From the NCBI GenBank assembly GCA_037157565.1, contig JAZHRO010000063.1:154554501-154618500 (forward strand): a DNA stretch of 64,000 bases, in the 5' to 3' direction. Positions 1 to 11,153 of the stretch are shown in pieces. This DNA is from Thalassia testudinum (Eukaryota > Streptophyta > Magnoliopsida > Alismatales > Hydrocharitaceae). The position numbers were made by a program, and so were the translations under genes. The first letter of the stretch is position 1, and every line of letters starts with the position of its first letter. A model generated the notes under the pieces. It searched no databases, was not told the origin of the DNA, and worked only from the letters and a program-made list of their open reading frames with translations.

Positions 1-871
1 TTTCATTCTTTCTCTCTCATCCTCTATCTCTCTTATAAATATAAAATCCATAAAAATCAAAAAATTCTCAAAACTACCCTATATACTATGTATATACTTG
101 TAAATATAAATTAAACCAATGCTATATGTATATTTTGTATAATATGTACTTAATGTATATAAATAACTTATATATGTATTACATACATTAAATTAAGTAT
201 TTAGAATGATTTAATGTATGTATAACTTTATTGTATTCCTAGATATTAATTTATATAAACTAAAGGTATATAAATCTAAGTAATTATATAAACATACTTA
301 TATATACATAACTATACTTAATGCTGTACATACATATTTAACTATATAATATATACTATATAGTAATAGTAATTTAATTTAATTAAGTATCTACAGTAAA
401 TAATTAAGTTATTAAATTAATTAAGTAATTTATTAAATTAAAGTAAAATAAATTAGTAATTTAATTTAATACTGAAGTAAGTTATAATGTATACTTGTAT
501 AATACTATATTAAATATTTTCAACCTATTTATACTATATGTATAGTGTACTATAGTATTTATAGATTATTTATATGTAAAACTATCTAAAACATGTATTT
601 AAATTTGAATAAATTAAAATAATTTGGATAAAATATATTAAAAATGTATAATAAATAATTTATTATGTACATTAACACTATATAAGGTCAATTGTATACT
701 TAATTAAGCAATTTGTACCTTAATTAAGAGATTAACCCTTAATTTAATATATACAAACCACTTTTAACTAATTTTATTATATATGTAAATAACTTGTTTA
801 TGTAAATTAATTATAAAATTATGTAGTCTTTTATAATGGCTTAAAAATCATGTAATTTATTTTTAATTTAT
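1..871. other. AT-rich DNA without genes
   Basis: This stretch is very AT-rich, with many short TATA, TTAA and ATTTAAT words, and has no open frame worth naming. I see no LTR end, no gag or pol similarity and no clear tandem period. It may be degenerate transposon or intergenic DNA. Confidence 0.6.
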
Positions 872-881
872 ATTAATTTAT

Positions 882-900
882 GGCCCTCAATTCGAGGGCC
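882..900. repeat. Short perfect inverted repeat
   Basis: GGCCCTC and GAGGGCC flank the 5-nt loop AATTC. It is a GC-rich hairpin at the abrupt end of an AT-rich tract. No function can be assigned, and it may be chance. Confidence 0.5.
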
Positions 901-2121
901 AAAACCATGAAATTAGAACTGCACATAACACACAGCAGTGCTTGCTAGGTGTTACCAATAGCGCCCATCGGGTTTGACAGACCGCTTATTGCAGTATAAA
1001 AGGTTTTTATGCCATAAACCTTCCCAGCTGTCAGGTGCCGGGCACCAAGAACTCTCTCTTTCTTCTTGTGCTTGTGCATGCCTGTGGGTGTGTGCGCATG
1101 TAGGCACATGGCTGGGCCTTATTGGGTTTAGAAAATGGAACGAAATACACATAAACTAAACTAGGGTTGGCCCAAAGTAGAGGTTTGGTCCTGCCTTTAT
1201 GGCACTGTGTATCCCTCGAAATGGGCTGATCCGCCCATTAAACACAAATTTTGCTTAAGTGTATAATGCATGTGTGTGAGCGTGAGAGGAGAGAAATGTC
1301 TTAAAATTTGTCTAAGTGTTGAGTATGACAGTCAGAGAGCCGTGAGCGGCTAAGTGTTAAAGCTGTGTGTTTGTTGTGTGGGTGCATATGTATATATGTA
1401 TAATATGTATAGTATACATATAAAGTATATATGTATATAAATAATGTAAATGAGTAATTATAAATATGTATACGTATAGAATTAATATATGTAACAGTAT
1501 AAGTGGAATAGGTACTTGTTTGAGTTCTATATATATATATATATATATAAATAAGTAAGAGCTCTAGTGATAGATAGATCCATCACTGTACATATATTTA
1601 TATGTTAGTGTAGGTAACTATTTTTGCCTTATGTTATGTAAATATTTTACTAAGGTTTTAGCTATGCATATATATGTTACTATAGATATTAGTATGTTAA
1701 TATAATTTATTATAGTAGATAATAGTATCTATTTTTGTACCTACATTGAGGTTTTACTTATAGTAGTTGTATATAACTAGCATAGTAGAGTAATTATTAG
1801 CTTTTGATGCATGTTTATTGTACAAATACATAGTAGTTGATTCTTTTGCAAATAATTAACCAATTTTTTTCATTTATTAATTCTTTCATTCATTTTGTAA
1901 ATAAAATTAACATTTTTTTTGGAATAAAAGAACACTTTTGGAATTAGAGAGTGATCTATATCAATAACTGCCTCCTAGTGAATGACTTGGAAACAAACTA
2001 GTCAAAATTATAAATAAATAAAATTGATGTGACATCGATTTGTATTTGTGACATATATACTACAACAGCAACATTTAAAATCCTTTTTATTGTAAATTGG
2101 TTGTAGAACTTGTCATATTTT
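901..2121. other. Non-coding DNA, possibly an old LTR upstream of an orphan PBS
   Basis: No supported gene lies here. The overlapping ORFs of about 60 codons at 952-1159, on both strands, lack recognisable domains. A run of TA dinucleotides lies at about 1528-1549 among other TATATA words. Because a primer-binding-site match follows at 2122, part of this stretch could be an ancient plus-strand LTR ending near 2114, but I could not find its start or a partner copy. Confidence 0.35.
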
Positions 2122-2140
2122 TGGCACCGTTGCCGGGGAT
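2122..2140 (+). promoter_or_regulatory. Orphan tRNA-Asp-type primer binding site
   Basis: TGGCACCGTTGCCGGGGAT differs by one base from the complement of the 3' end of plant tRNA-Asp (TGGCGCCGTTGCCGGGGAT). The other elements in this window use the same primer type. No gag or pol follows within the next kilobase, so this is probably the remnant of a plus-strand LTR element, or of a non-autonomous one. Confidence 0.55.
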
Positions 2141-3457
2141 AAAAACCCGTCAACAGCACTTTATTATGATTGTTGATATTGCAAACCAGAACCATATTAC
2201 GTTGTGTCTCTAAGGAAGTCCAACTAAGGACACTTCAATCATAACATTTCTAACTCTTTGTTGCTTTTGTGTGCCACATCTACGTTTATAGGTTTTTCTG
2301 GATTTGCCCATGTTGTCAAGTTGTTTATACAGCTAGTATGTATCCTATCATGGATACATGAGATGAAATGCTTAAATGAGAATTGTTTATTTGCTTTCAT
2401 GTTTGCATGTTGTCCTTTATTTCCAATAAAATGTTCTAGACAACGTTAGATGTTATCACCTATTAGGCCAAGTGGTTCTATTTGCTTAGAACTATAGTGA
2501 TTCATTTTACTTTCTATGCAATTCTGTTGCTAAATGCTTTGTTATTGTTTTCATGCTAATTAGTTGATGCAATAACATTTCAATGCTTTAGTTAATAGAA
2601 ATTTATGGTTGTGGAATCATGGGTAGCATGGACACAACTAGCATATGTCCTCATAAGCCAATTTTATTAGTACACTAACAATATAATTATTGTGTGGTTA
2701 CAGGTTTGGTGGTGTAATATGAATGATTGCTTGAGATGGTAGTGATAGAGGGTGCACATCAATAAGCAACATACTATTGAGAGGCACTAGTCTTTAAGTT
2801 ATTGAGCATGCTAAGGTAGCATGCATAGCTTGTTTAGCTTTAAGAGAGATGGAACATATGTCATTAAGTGGGTAGGGGTGATGGAAGATGGGTGATGAAC
2901 AATTTCTCTAAGACAAGAAGTAGAGTTCCTTTATTGAAGGTGGACAACATGATAATATGTTGTGTCCAATGGATGATGACTGAAAATAATATGCAAAATC
3001 ATGTAAAAGATCTCATGATTGTTGATTGCTTTAACCAGCAACAATTAAGTGACCTACCGCAAGAGCTGAGCGAAAGATTTTATATCTTAAATTAAGACTA
3101 TTAGTACCAAGATTTTGTCTAAGATTTGTATTTAATAAACTTAGAATCAAATCTTTATATACATTTAATTTGACCGAACTAGGGTCGTTGAAATCCTAAT
3201 TGAGTTTAAGATCTTTAGTAGGGATTGATGGTAACACCATCATAGGTTATAACTAGCTACAATTAGTTATATGCAAATAATAAATGTTCTTAATTGATCA
3301 TCTGAGGGTCACAATTCAGCACTAGTCTCATTTAAGAGGAAAACAAGAAAATAGGGTTAATTATGTCATTTTAACATCCAATCACAAATTTAGATTAACC
3401 ACAGGGTTACTAAGGGGTTAATTAAATGTTAAATGAACATAAAAGACTAAAATGTGA
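2141..3457. other. Non-coding DNA, nothing recognised
   Basis: The longest plus-strand ORF (2868-3095, 75 codons) has no motif I recognise and no coding-like neighbour. If the PBS at 2122 is real, this would be the leader or degraded interior of that element, but it shares no visible sequence with the leaders of A, B, D, E or F. Confidence 0.4.
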
Positions 3458-4017
3458 GTTCTCACTGACAGGGTTTCATGCATTTCGAGGGCAAAAATAA
3501 TATTGAAAACCTTAATTATCAACCCTAGATAAATTGAAAAGGTTCTAGTCACTGTAACATCAATCTAAACCTCCTTAAAATCATTGAAAAATATTATAAG
3601 AGGTTTGGTACCTTTGCTTTCACCATTTGAACCTATTTTAACCTGGAATAGACATTTAGACGAGAATTTACCTTAATTTGGGCTTCTGTGCAATTTGCCT
3701 AGTCAAACATGGTCAAAAATCAAATCCAAGCTCACCATTGGATTTCTTGGGTCCAAATTAGGTTAACAAGAAAATTTGGACCCAATTAGAGTCCATCTTC
3801 GTCAAGTGTAACTCAGTCTAAGAATTCTCTATCTATCACCTACAGGCCCTCAACTTTCTATTATTCTTGCAAGAAGGTCCCTAACCTCTAATTTTTATTT
3901 CAGAAATACCCCTACCTCCATCTCCTTCATTGCCATGTGAACGTAGCTACAGCAACATCAACTCCTTGCCAACATTTGATCGAGGAATTGATGGAAGAAA
4001 TGCCAATCACAAATCGC
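3458..4017. repeat. Direct repeat R, left copy, outside element A
   Basis: This block of about 560 bp is repeated in the same orientation at 30420-30987. The copies can be followed by eye from GCATTTCGAGGGCAAAAATA to GAAGAAATG.CAATCACAAATCGC, with scattered substitutions. The left copy ends exactly where element A's left LTR begins (shared ATCGC at 4013-4017). The right copy begins at the base after A's right LTR. It contains no ORF or RNA gene and is not part of either LTR. Confidence 0.8.
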
Positions 4018-5668
4018 GTAAAAGATAAATGCATTGTAGTATAGCGTTAACGGAATTGGTGAGTCTCGGTCGATCACAGGGAGATAGAAAACGCTTTTGA
4101 TTTCTTGCTCTTATTCTAAATTCAATTACTAAATAGCATAGACAATAAATTAAAATATATATATCAAGCAAAGAGTTTGAACATGAATTGCATACATGTA
4201 ATTATAACGAAACAAATTCTAAGCATGAACATAAACTATCTATGTAGCAGAACAAGGGCACCACGGGTGGTCCATGGTGGCCTTCTAGAGAGGTTGATGA
4301 TAGCAGCAATGATCCACCGAGGTGGCTCAACAGATGCTTCAAAAGAAGATGCAGAGATGGAAGTAGAGAAGATGGGAAGAAGAAGGTAGAGGAGTAGTAG
4401 AAGGAGGAAGAAGGAAATTCTTTTTGAATGCCTTTGAAAGAGGACCCTTAGGCCTCTTTTATAGTTTTTGTGAAGGGTATTTAGGGCATTGGAGCCCTTA
4501 ATTTCATGCAATAGCCTTAGCTTGATCAGATCCGTTGATCGAGAGATCAACGAACCTGATTAGGCCTAAAAATACCCTCCAAATACTTCTCCATTCGCGG
4601 ATTCAATCTAGAGCTAACACGTGGCACAACGTGTACCCTTGGATCTCCATCGCATAGTCGCCACTCTCCCGTGCGCGCTACTGCCTTTGCGTGCCCATCG
4701 TTCGGCCTCCAAACGTGCCTCAACTCCTTACACCATCTCAGCCATCCGATTTCTTGATCGAACGGCTTAAAAAGTCGAAGCACCGTGCCCTCTTGAATCC
4801 TAAAGTGCTTGCATGTGCGTGTCTTCATGGATCATCATGCACTTCTTCATCTGACTCCTCCAAGCTTGCCACGCATCCATGTCTCTGCCACTTGATTGCC
4901 ATCTAATGGTTGAATTTCATCCGCGCGTGAGCAAATCCCACATCGTGGGTCGAACCCACGTTACGCGTCGGGTTGCTAAGCATGCTTTCTGCTGTGCTAC
5001 GCGCATGAGTTGTTGCAGTTGCCATTTCATCTACAACAACCCTCAGAAGTTGGATGGAAATCCAACAGCTGAGGCTTGATCTTCCTTGTTGAGGCTGAGA
5101 GGTAGGGTGACATGGCGCCTCTATGGTCGTTGGATGTCGATCCAACCGCCCATAGACGGTGAGAAAATGCCTTCAAAAGTTGGGACCGCGGCGAGGGGTG
5201 GTTGCGATGGTGCCATGTGGCACCATCATGGCCGTCCATCTTCTTTTCTTCGTAGATAGTGCTATAGGCCTCCGATCGGGCTGATTTTTGCATCGTTGGA
5301 CTGAGATCGTTGATACGAATCCATTCGTGCGGTTGGATTTATCATCTGAGGTCTGGATCTTCTTCTATTTGCCCCTTGTCTTTTGCTCTTTTGTGAACTC
5401 CATAGGGTGCTAGGGGATTCTGATTGATACGATCTTGGAAGCATTGGACTCCCTTCATCGTTCTGAGCAGATCCATAAGGTTGGATCGGTCATCCGTAGC
5501 CTTGAATTACCTACAATTATTAATACCTCTCAAATAGCACATTATTATGTATAAAACATATAAATCATCTAGGATGCAAAGTACGATGCATATCCATGCA
5601 AAATGCCCGTTTAAGCTAGGTTCTACCTTAATTCAGCCAAATTAGGGCCTATGATTGCTGCGCAATCA
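4018..5668 (-). repeat. 3' LTR of element A (left copy, end-truncated)
   Basis: It matches 28803-30419 throughout, for example around 4177-4300 against 29000-29120. On the sense strand it begins TGATTGCGCAGCAATCATAG next to the polypurine tract. Its far end stops at ATCGC, about 19 bases short of the TG seen in the other copy. A sense-strand TATA box (TATAAAAG) lies at 4456-4463. A tRNA-like segment lies at about 4925-4985 and the shared LTR block at about 5190-5360. Confidence 0.88.
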
Positions 5669-5700
5669 TACCCCCATGCCTAAATCTTGCTAGTCCTTAG
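5669..5700 (-). promoter_or_regulatory. Polypurine tract of element A
   Basis: On the minus strand GGCATGGGGGTA directly precedes the LTR, as expected for the primer of plus-strand DNA synthesis. The inner flank (GCTAG, TCC, TTAGA on the plus strand) looks like a decayed version of the hairpin found at this place in C, E and F. Confidence 0.85.
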
Positions 5701-7406
5701 AAATTGTAAGACTAAATGCATTTTATCAAGAGATTAACTAAGGGTTTATTCCTTTTTGTTTCATCCAAAAATTCAGAATCCAGATAACCATGAACATGCA
5801 ATGTTGTAGCTTCTGCAATGGATCTAAGTGAAGAGTCAATATACATTTAAAGCTTGTACTTTACCCCTAGTAAGATTCTGTTCGGATAGGCAAACCTCTT
5901 CTCTCGGGGATGTAAACTATTCTCTGGTTTTAGCCCTGGGTTTTGGCTTAGGTAGAAGACGTCTGAGTTAACTGGATTTGTATTTGGTGGCTCACTCTCT
6001 TTTGGTGCTATATAGTGATTAGTATCTTAGAATCTAGATTTCCAGATTATTGAATAAATCAACTTAGAGAGAGGCTGGAAAATTATGCTCTCTTTAATCT
6101 TTTGTACCTTTTCCTTTCTCTCTCTCTCTCTTTTCTTTTCTTTTTCTTTTTCTTCCTGAGCTCACATCTCACCAAATTTCCAAATGTATTTGGTGGTCTT
6201 GCATGGCATTACACTTTAATTAAGTTCTAATAACCCTACGACTGAGTGAGAAGCCCTCAGCCCATATTCAGGCGGTTAGAAATATAGAAAAAGTAGGTTA
6301 CGGCTATATTTGGTGGTTCGTGAGGGTGGTGGGTGTTTTTGCCTCATTTAACTTGATTCACATCACGCAACTGCTTCACATAGCACTTTTTTTTCTTCTC
6401 TTTTGTTTTTCCTAGCAAACATCTCTTCTGTATGCCTATCTACTAGCACACTGCCACACACAACATACTGCTGTATTTATCAGCACAACATAACACGACA
6501 TACGTACTTTTATACATGAGTCATTCTTGGGGATTTTTTTGGGATGGCCAAGAGGATCTCGGGTGGCTTATTTGGTGGAAGTTCCTACTCTCGGCACCGG
6601 GTAGGGAACGGATAGGACGGCGTATTTCTAACCTTGACATTAGTACGCTTCTTCAGTCGAGGATTCCGCAGAGGACAGTCGTGATCATCCACCTCAATCC
6701 TAGTTTTATCATAACCCACTCTCTATGCTTTTGCCTTATTTGGTGGCTATTATACAGAATTTCTCACAGAATTAGTACGCAAGAACTGAGAGCGAAAGCT
6801 ATGCTCAACTCCGAGTGTCATTATTCAATTATCCAGAATTAAAGATTCCTTATACTAGCCTTAGAGCACCAATAGACTCTCTACTCTCACCTCACATATG
6901 TTTTGGTGGATCTACTAGAAGATAGTTCACCTGACTCCCTGATTGTTGTCCAAGGGTTCAGGAGAAGTGATGTTTCTTCTCGACAAACTAGAGATGTCTA
7001 TCGGTTTTCACAATGGATCCATTGCAAATTCTAGATGTAGGTGTGAGGTTATACTAGATTCTAAGCTTAGGAATCTACTAAAGAATAAATCTTTAATAAA
7101 ACCTCTTCATAAAATGATTTAATGCCCCAATTGTTGGCAAAAGATTTTTAGTTTTTATGGACTACCCCAGCATGCCTAAGTGTTTGCATGCCCTCATGCA
7201 TGAATAAAAGAAATTGGAATAAGGCAGGGTGTATGTGGATAGAAATAACCTGGACTCCTTCTGAGTTGTCGTTCAGCTCATGCCATCACTGCAATGCCAT
7301 ACACAATATGCAAAACAATATGCGAAAATGAAATATGCTATGTATATATGGTATGTATATATGTATATGTGCTGAGTTTAATGCGTCTAGCTGGGCAACA
7401 TATTAG
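5701..7406 (-). other. 3' non-coding region of element A with decamer array
   Basis: About 1.7 kb lies between the integrase stop and the polypurine tract, where some Athila elements carry an env-like gene. I see no credible env ORF; the longest frame (6516-6842) is on the opposite strand and matches nothing. The region holds five exact copies of CCACCAAATA on the sense strand, at 5981-5990, 6187-6196, 6307-6316, 6569-6578 and 6737-6746, plus a variant near 6904. It aligns with the equivalent region of element B. Confidence 0.8.
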
Positions 7407-10400
7407 TCACACGTCCTCAAGAAGATGTACCGTTTCGTCAGCAGGAGGAGGTTCTTGGGCTAAAAATTGTTTGAGGCACTGGCCATTAACTGTAAAAATC
7501 TACCCAGATTTCGGGCCTCTAATTTGGACCGCCCCATTAGGATATGGGTGGATCACCAGATAAGGCCCAGTCCATTTGGACTTGAGCTTTCTCGCAAAGA
7601 ATTTGAGTTGGGGGTCAAACAACCAAACATGCTGGTTAGGTGTGAACTCCTTCCTCTGGATGTGTCGATCATGGAAAGCCTTCGTCTTGTCTTTGTATAT
7701 TTTTGCATTCTCGTAAGCTTCCCGCCTAATCTCCTCTAACTCACTAAGCTGGAGCTTCCTTTCATAACCTCCAATCTCGAGGTTAAAATTGCACTTCTGC
7801 ACTGCCCAAAAGGCACGGTACTCCAGCTCCATAGGAAGGTGACAATCTTTTCCATACACCATGCGATATGGCGACATTCCAAGCAGGGCCTTGTACGCTA
7901 TCCGATATGCCCATAATGCATCAATCAATCGATCGGACCAATCCTTCCTATTAGGTCTAACCATCATTTGAAGGATAAGCTTGATTTGACGGTTAGATAC
8001 TTTAGCCTGCCCATTGGTTTGTGGGTGATACGGGGTAGCAATGCAGTGATGCTCCCCGTATTTCTTCAATAATGACCAGAAATGGGCATGAATAAAGTGA
8101 CTGCCCCCATCGCTTATCAGAGCGTAGGGAACTCCAACTCTCACAAAAATGAATTCCCAGATGAAGGATATAACAGTCTTACGATCATCCCATCTTGCTG
8201 GGATAGCTTCTACCTGCTTTGAGACATAGTCTACTATGAGGAGTATGTACTCAAAGCCATGCGAGTTCAAGAAGGGGACCATAAAATCGATTTCCCAAAC
8301 ATCAAACACTTTTACGGCCAAAATCGGTTGGAGAGGCATCATGTCTCTTCGGGTCATAGAATCGACCGACTAGAATCGTTTACAGCATTTGGAAAACTCG
8401 TGTGTATCTCTGAAAATGGTTGGCCAAACAAATCCTGACTGCAAAATCTTTGCAGCAGTCTTTTAGCTCGAGAAATGACCCCCACAGTCATTGCTCCTGC
8501 AGAACGATAACACACTAGAGATTTCTGAATCAGGGATGCATCTATGGATGATCTGATCAGCCCTAATGCAAAAGAGCAATGGGTCATCCCAAAAATAGAA
8601 TTTATCCTATGAGATAAATTTGAGTTTTTGATCCTTGGATAATCCCGTAGGTAGCCTGCCTATGATGAGATAGTTTGCTATATTAGGATACCAAGGAAAC
8701 TCAACAGAATTGATGGACAGCAGAGACTCATTTGGAAATCTGTCTGATATCGGCGGGGAGTACGAAATATAGTCTGGGTCTAGCTGAGACAAGTGATCCA
8801 CCACAACATTATGGGCTTTGGCTTGGTCGCGGATTTCAACATCAAACTCCTACAAAAGAAGGATCCATCTAATAAGGTGGGGTTTGGCATCCTTCTTTGC
8901 CAACAAATGCCAAAGGGTGGAATGGTCAGCGTAGATAATAACTCTGGACCCAAGTAAGTATGACCTGAATTTCTCCAACCCGAATACCATAGCAAGCAAT
9001 TCTTTCTTAGTGACTGTATAGTTACACTGAGCCTCCTTCAGTGTTTTGCTAGTGTAGTATATTACGAATGGATGGCACTCCCAACGCTGGCCAAGAACGG
9101 CTCCGACAGTGAAGTCGGAGGCATCACACATCATCTCGAAGTCAAGAGATCAGTCGGGAGTTTGGAGAATAGGTGCATTTGAAACAGTGCTTCACAAGGT
9201 CTTGAAAGCACTAAGACACAAGGAGTCGAAATCAAAGGGAGTGTCAGTTACTTGAAGATTCGTTAATGGACGGGCAATTTTTGAGAAATCTTGAATGAAT
9301 CTTCGATAAAATCCGACATGCCCTAAGAATGATCTGATTTTCCTGACCGAGCTAGGGGGAGGTAATCACAAAATTATTTCAAACTTAGCTCGGTCGACAT
9401 CGAGTTCATTAGAGGAGATCCTATGGCCTAGTACGATGCCATCCCTCACCATAAAATGGCTTTTTTCTCATGAAAGTACTAGGTTAACTTCCATACATAT
9501 CCCCAAGATCTTTGTGAGGTTATCAAGACAAGACGAAAAATCATCCCCAAACATGGAGAAGTTGTCCATGAACACTTCTACATAGTCCCCGATCATGTTT
9601 GACAAGATGGCCATCATGCATTGCTGAAAAGTAGTTGGTGTGTTGCAGAGGTCGAAGGGCATCTACTTAAAAGCGAATGTTCTGAAGGGACACGTAAAAG
9701 TCATCTTGTCTTGATCTTCCAGGTTGATTACTACTTGATTGTACCCGAAGTATCCATCTAGAAAGTAGAAGAAACTATGCTCAGCCAGCCATTCTAAAAT
9801 CCAATCACTAAAGGGTAAGGGAAAATGATCCTTTTTGGTAGCTGAGTTTAGCTTCCTGTAATCAATGCAGACCTGCCAAGAAGTCATGGTGCGGGTCGAG
9901 ATGGATTCTCTCGCCTTTTTGGGCATAATATGAATGGGACTCACCCACTGGCTGTCGAAAATTGGATAGATAATGCCCGTGTCCAACCATTTAATGATCT
10001 CCTTCTTGACAACCTCCAACATATTTGGATTTAGGTGTCTTTGAGGTTGTCTCGACGGTCTCACCCCTTCATCAGTGTAGATATGGTGAGTGCAATATGA
10101 GGGGTGAATCTCGCGGAGATTAGCAATGCCCCATCTGATAGCAGCCCTATGTGCTTGTAGAATGGAGATAACCGGTGTTCCTGGTCTAGAGTCAAGTAAG
10201 CATTGATAATCATGGGATACGTCTCACTTTCTCCCAGAAACTTGAGCAAATTAGGTAAGGGTTGTAACTCTAGTAGCGGAGGGTGGGGAGAGGGTTTATG
10301 CAGGGGAGGAGAGGAAGCAATAGTGGAAATCTACTGATCCTGACTAATGGAAAATCCATCTATAGTGGTCAAGTAATCCTATCTTAAGAAATCAGTGCTA

Positions 10401-11148
10401 GATAGGACAAGATAGTCAGGATTAGGGGTGTTAGGAGCAGATGAACACCCATAACAACCAGATCCATGGGATGAAATGTGTATGTCATTAGTCTCTGTCC
10501 AATGTGGACTGCGATCTAAGACCCCTGATAGGGAGGATGAATGTGCCATTAGGTCACTGCAGAGGAGCCCAATGTTCCCACAGAAAGCTAAATCTTCATC
10601 TTCACCATCCTCCTCAATTAGATCACAATCGAAGTTCTTTGATGCCCTAAAAATGTCCAGCCTAAGCTTTTTGTTCCCTAGGGCAATCTCCATGCACCCC
10701 GATGCACAATCGATGTTCTTGCAGGCGGTTGCCAAGAACGGGCGGCCTAGAATAATCGGTGTATCACAGAAATTAGGAGGAACCTCCATATCAAGAACAA
10801 AAAGTCCGCTGGAGAGCAGAATCCTTGGACTTTCACGATCACATTTGCATCCACACCCCTCAGTGTTTTCACCGATCGGTCAACCAACTGTATGGTAACC
10901 AAGGTGGGCTTTAACTCCTTGAATTGAAATCGATCAAATACTGCAGTGGGAGTTAGGTTGATGGACGACCCCAAATCAAGAAGGGCTCTATCAAAAGGGG
11001 AATCCTGCAAAAAGTAGGAAATCAGTGGTGTGCCTAGGTCTTTTTTGGGTGGTAAGCCAGCTAAGATAACAGTGATGTCTTCCTCAGATAATACTGCTTG
11101 TCATCTAATTTTTCTTTGTCGCTTCAGAGTAAAGTAGTCCTTGAAGAA
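7407..11148 (-). pseudogene. pol: Element A pol: protease, RT, RNase H, integrase (inactivated)
   Basis: On the minus strand the protease motif LLDLGSSIN lies near 10965-10990. RT spans about 10064-9400, with FLDGYFGYNQ and MPFDLCNTPTTFQ. RNase H starts near 9134 (MCDASD) and a degraded HHCC zinc-binding region lies near 8400-8560. The integrase core runs from 8357, and the tail ends with stop TGA at 7407-7409. The RT motif reads FMDN, not FMDD (Asn codon AAC at 9561-9563). The integrase catalytic Glu is Lys (AAA at 8001-8003). Stops occur for example in SS*KT near 8462 and RF*SV near 8371, and the frame shifts between 10249 and 10064. Five frames of 62 to 136 codons precede the 285-codon integrase frame. 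It cannot make active enzymes. Confidence 0.92.
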
Positions 11149-11153
11149 CCTAG

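Noticed and set aside
2868..3095. 75-codon plus-strand ORF
   Set aside because: No motif, no homologous copy in the window and no coding-like neighbours.
3458..4017. The 560-bp repeat as LTR of a further element
   Set aside because: No primer site or polypurine tract adjoins it, it lacks TG...CA ends, and both copies touch element A's LTRs directly.
5668..5700. CRISPR-like or satellite reading of the recurring TACCCCCATGCC words
   Set aside because: These are polypurine tracts of separate retrotransposons, not a spaced array.
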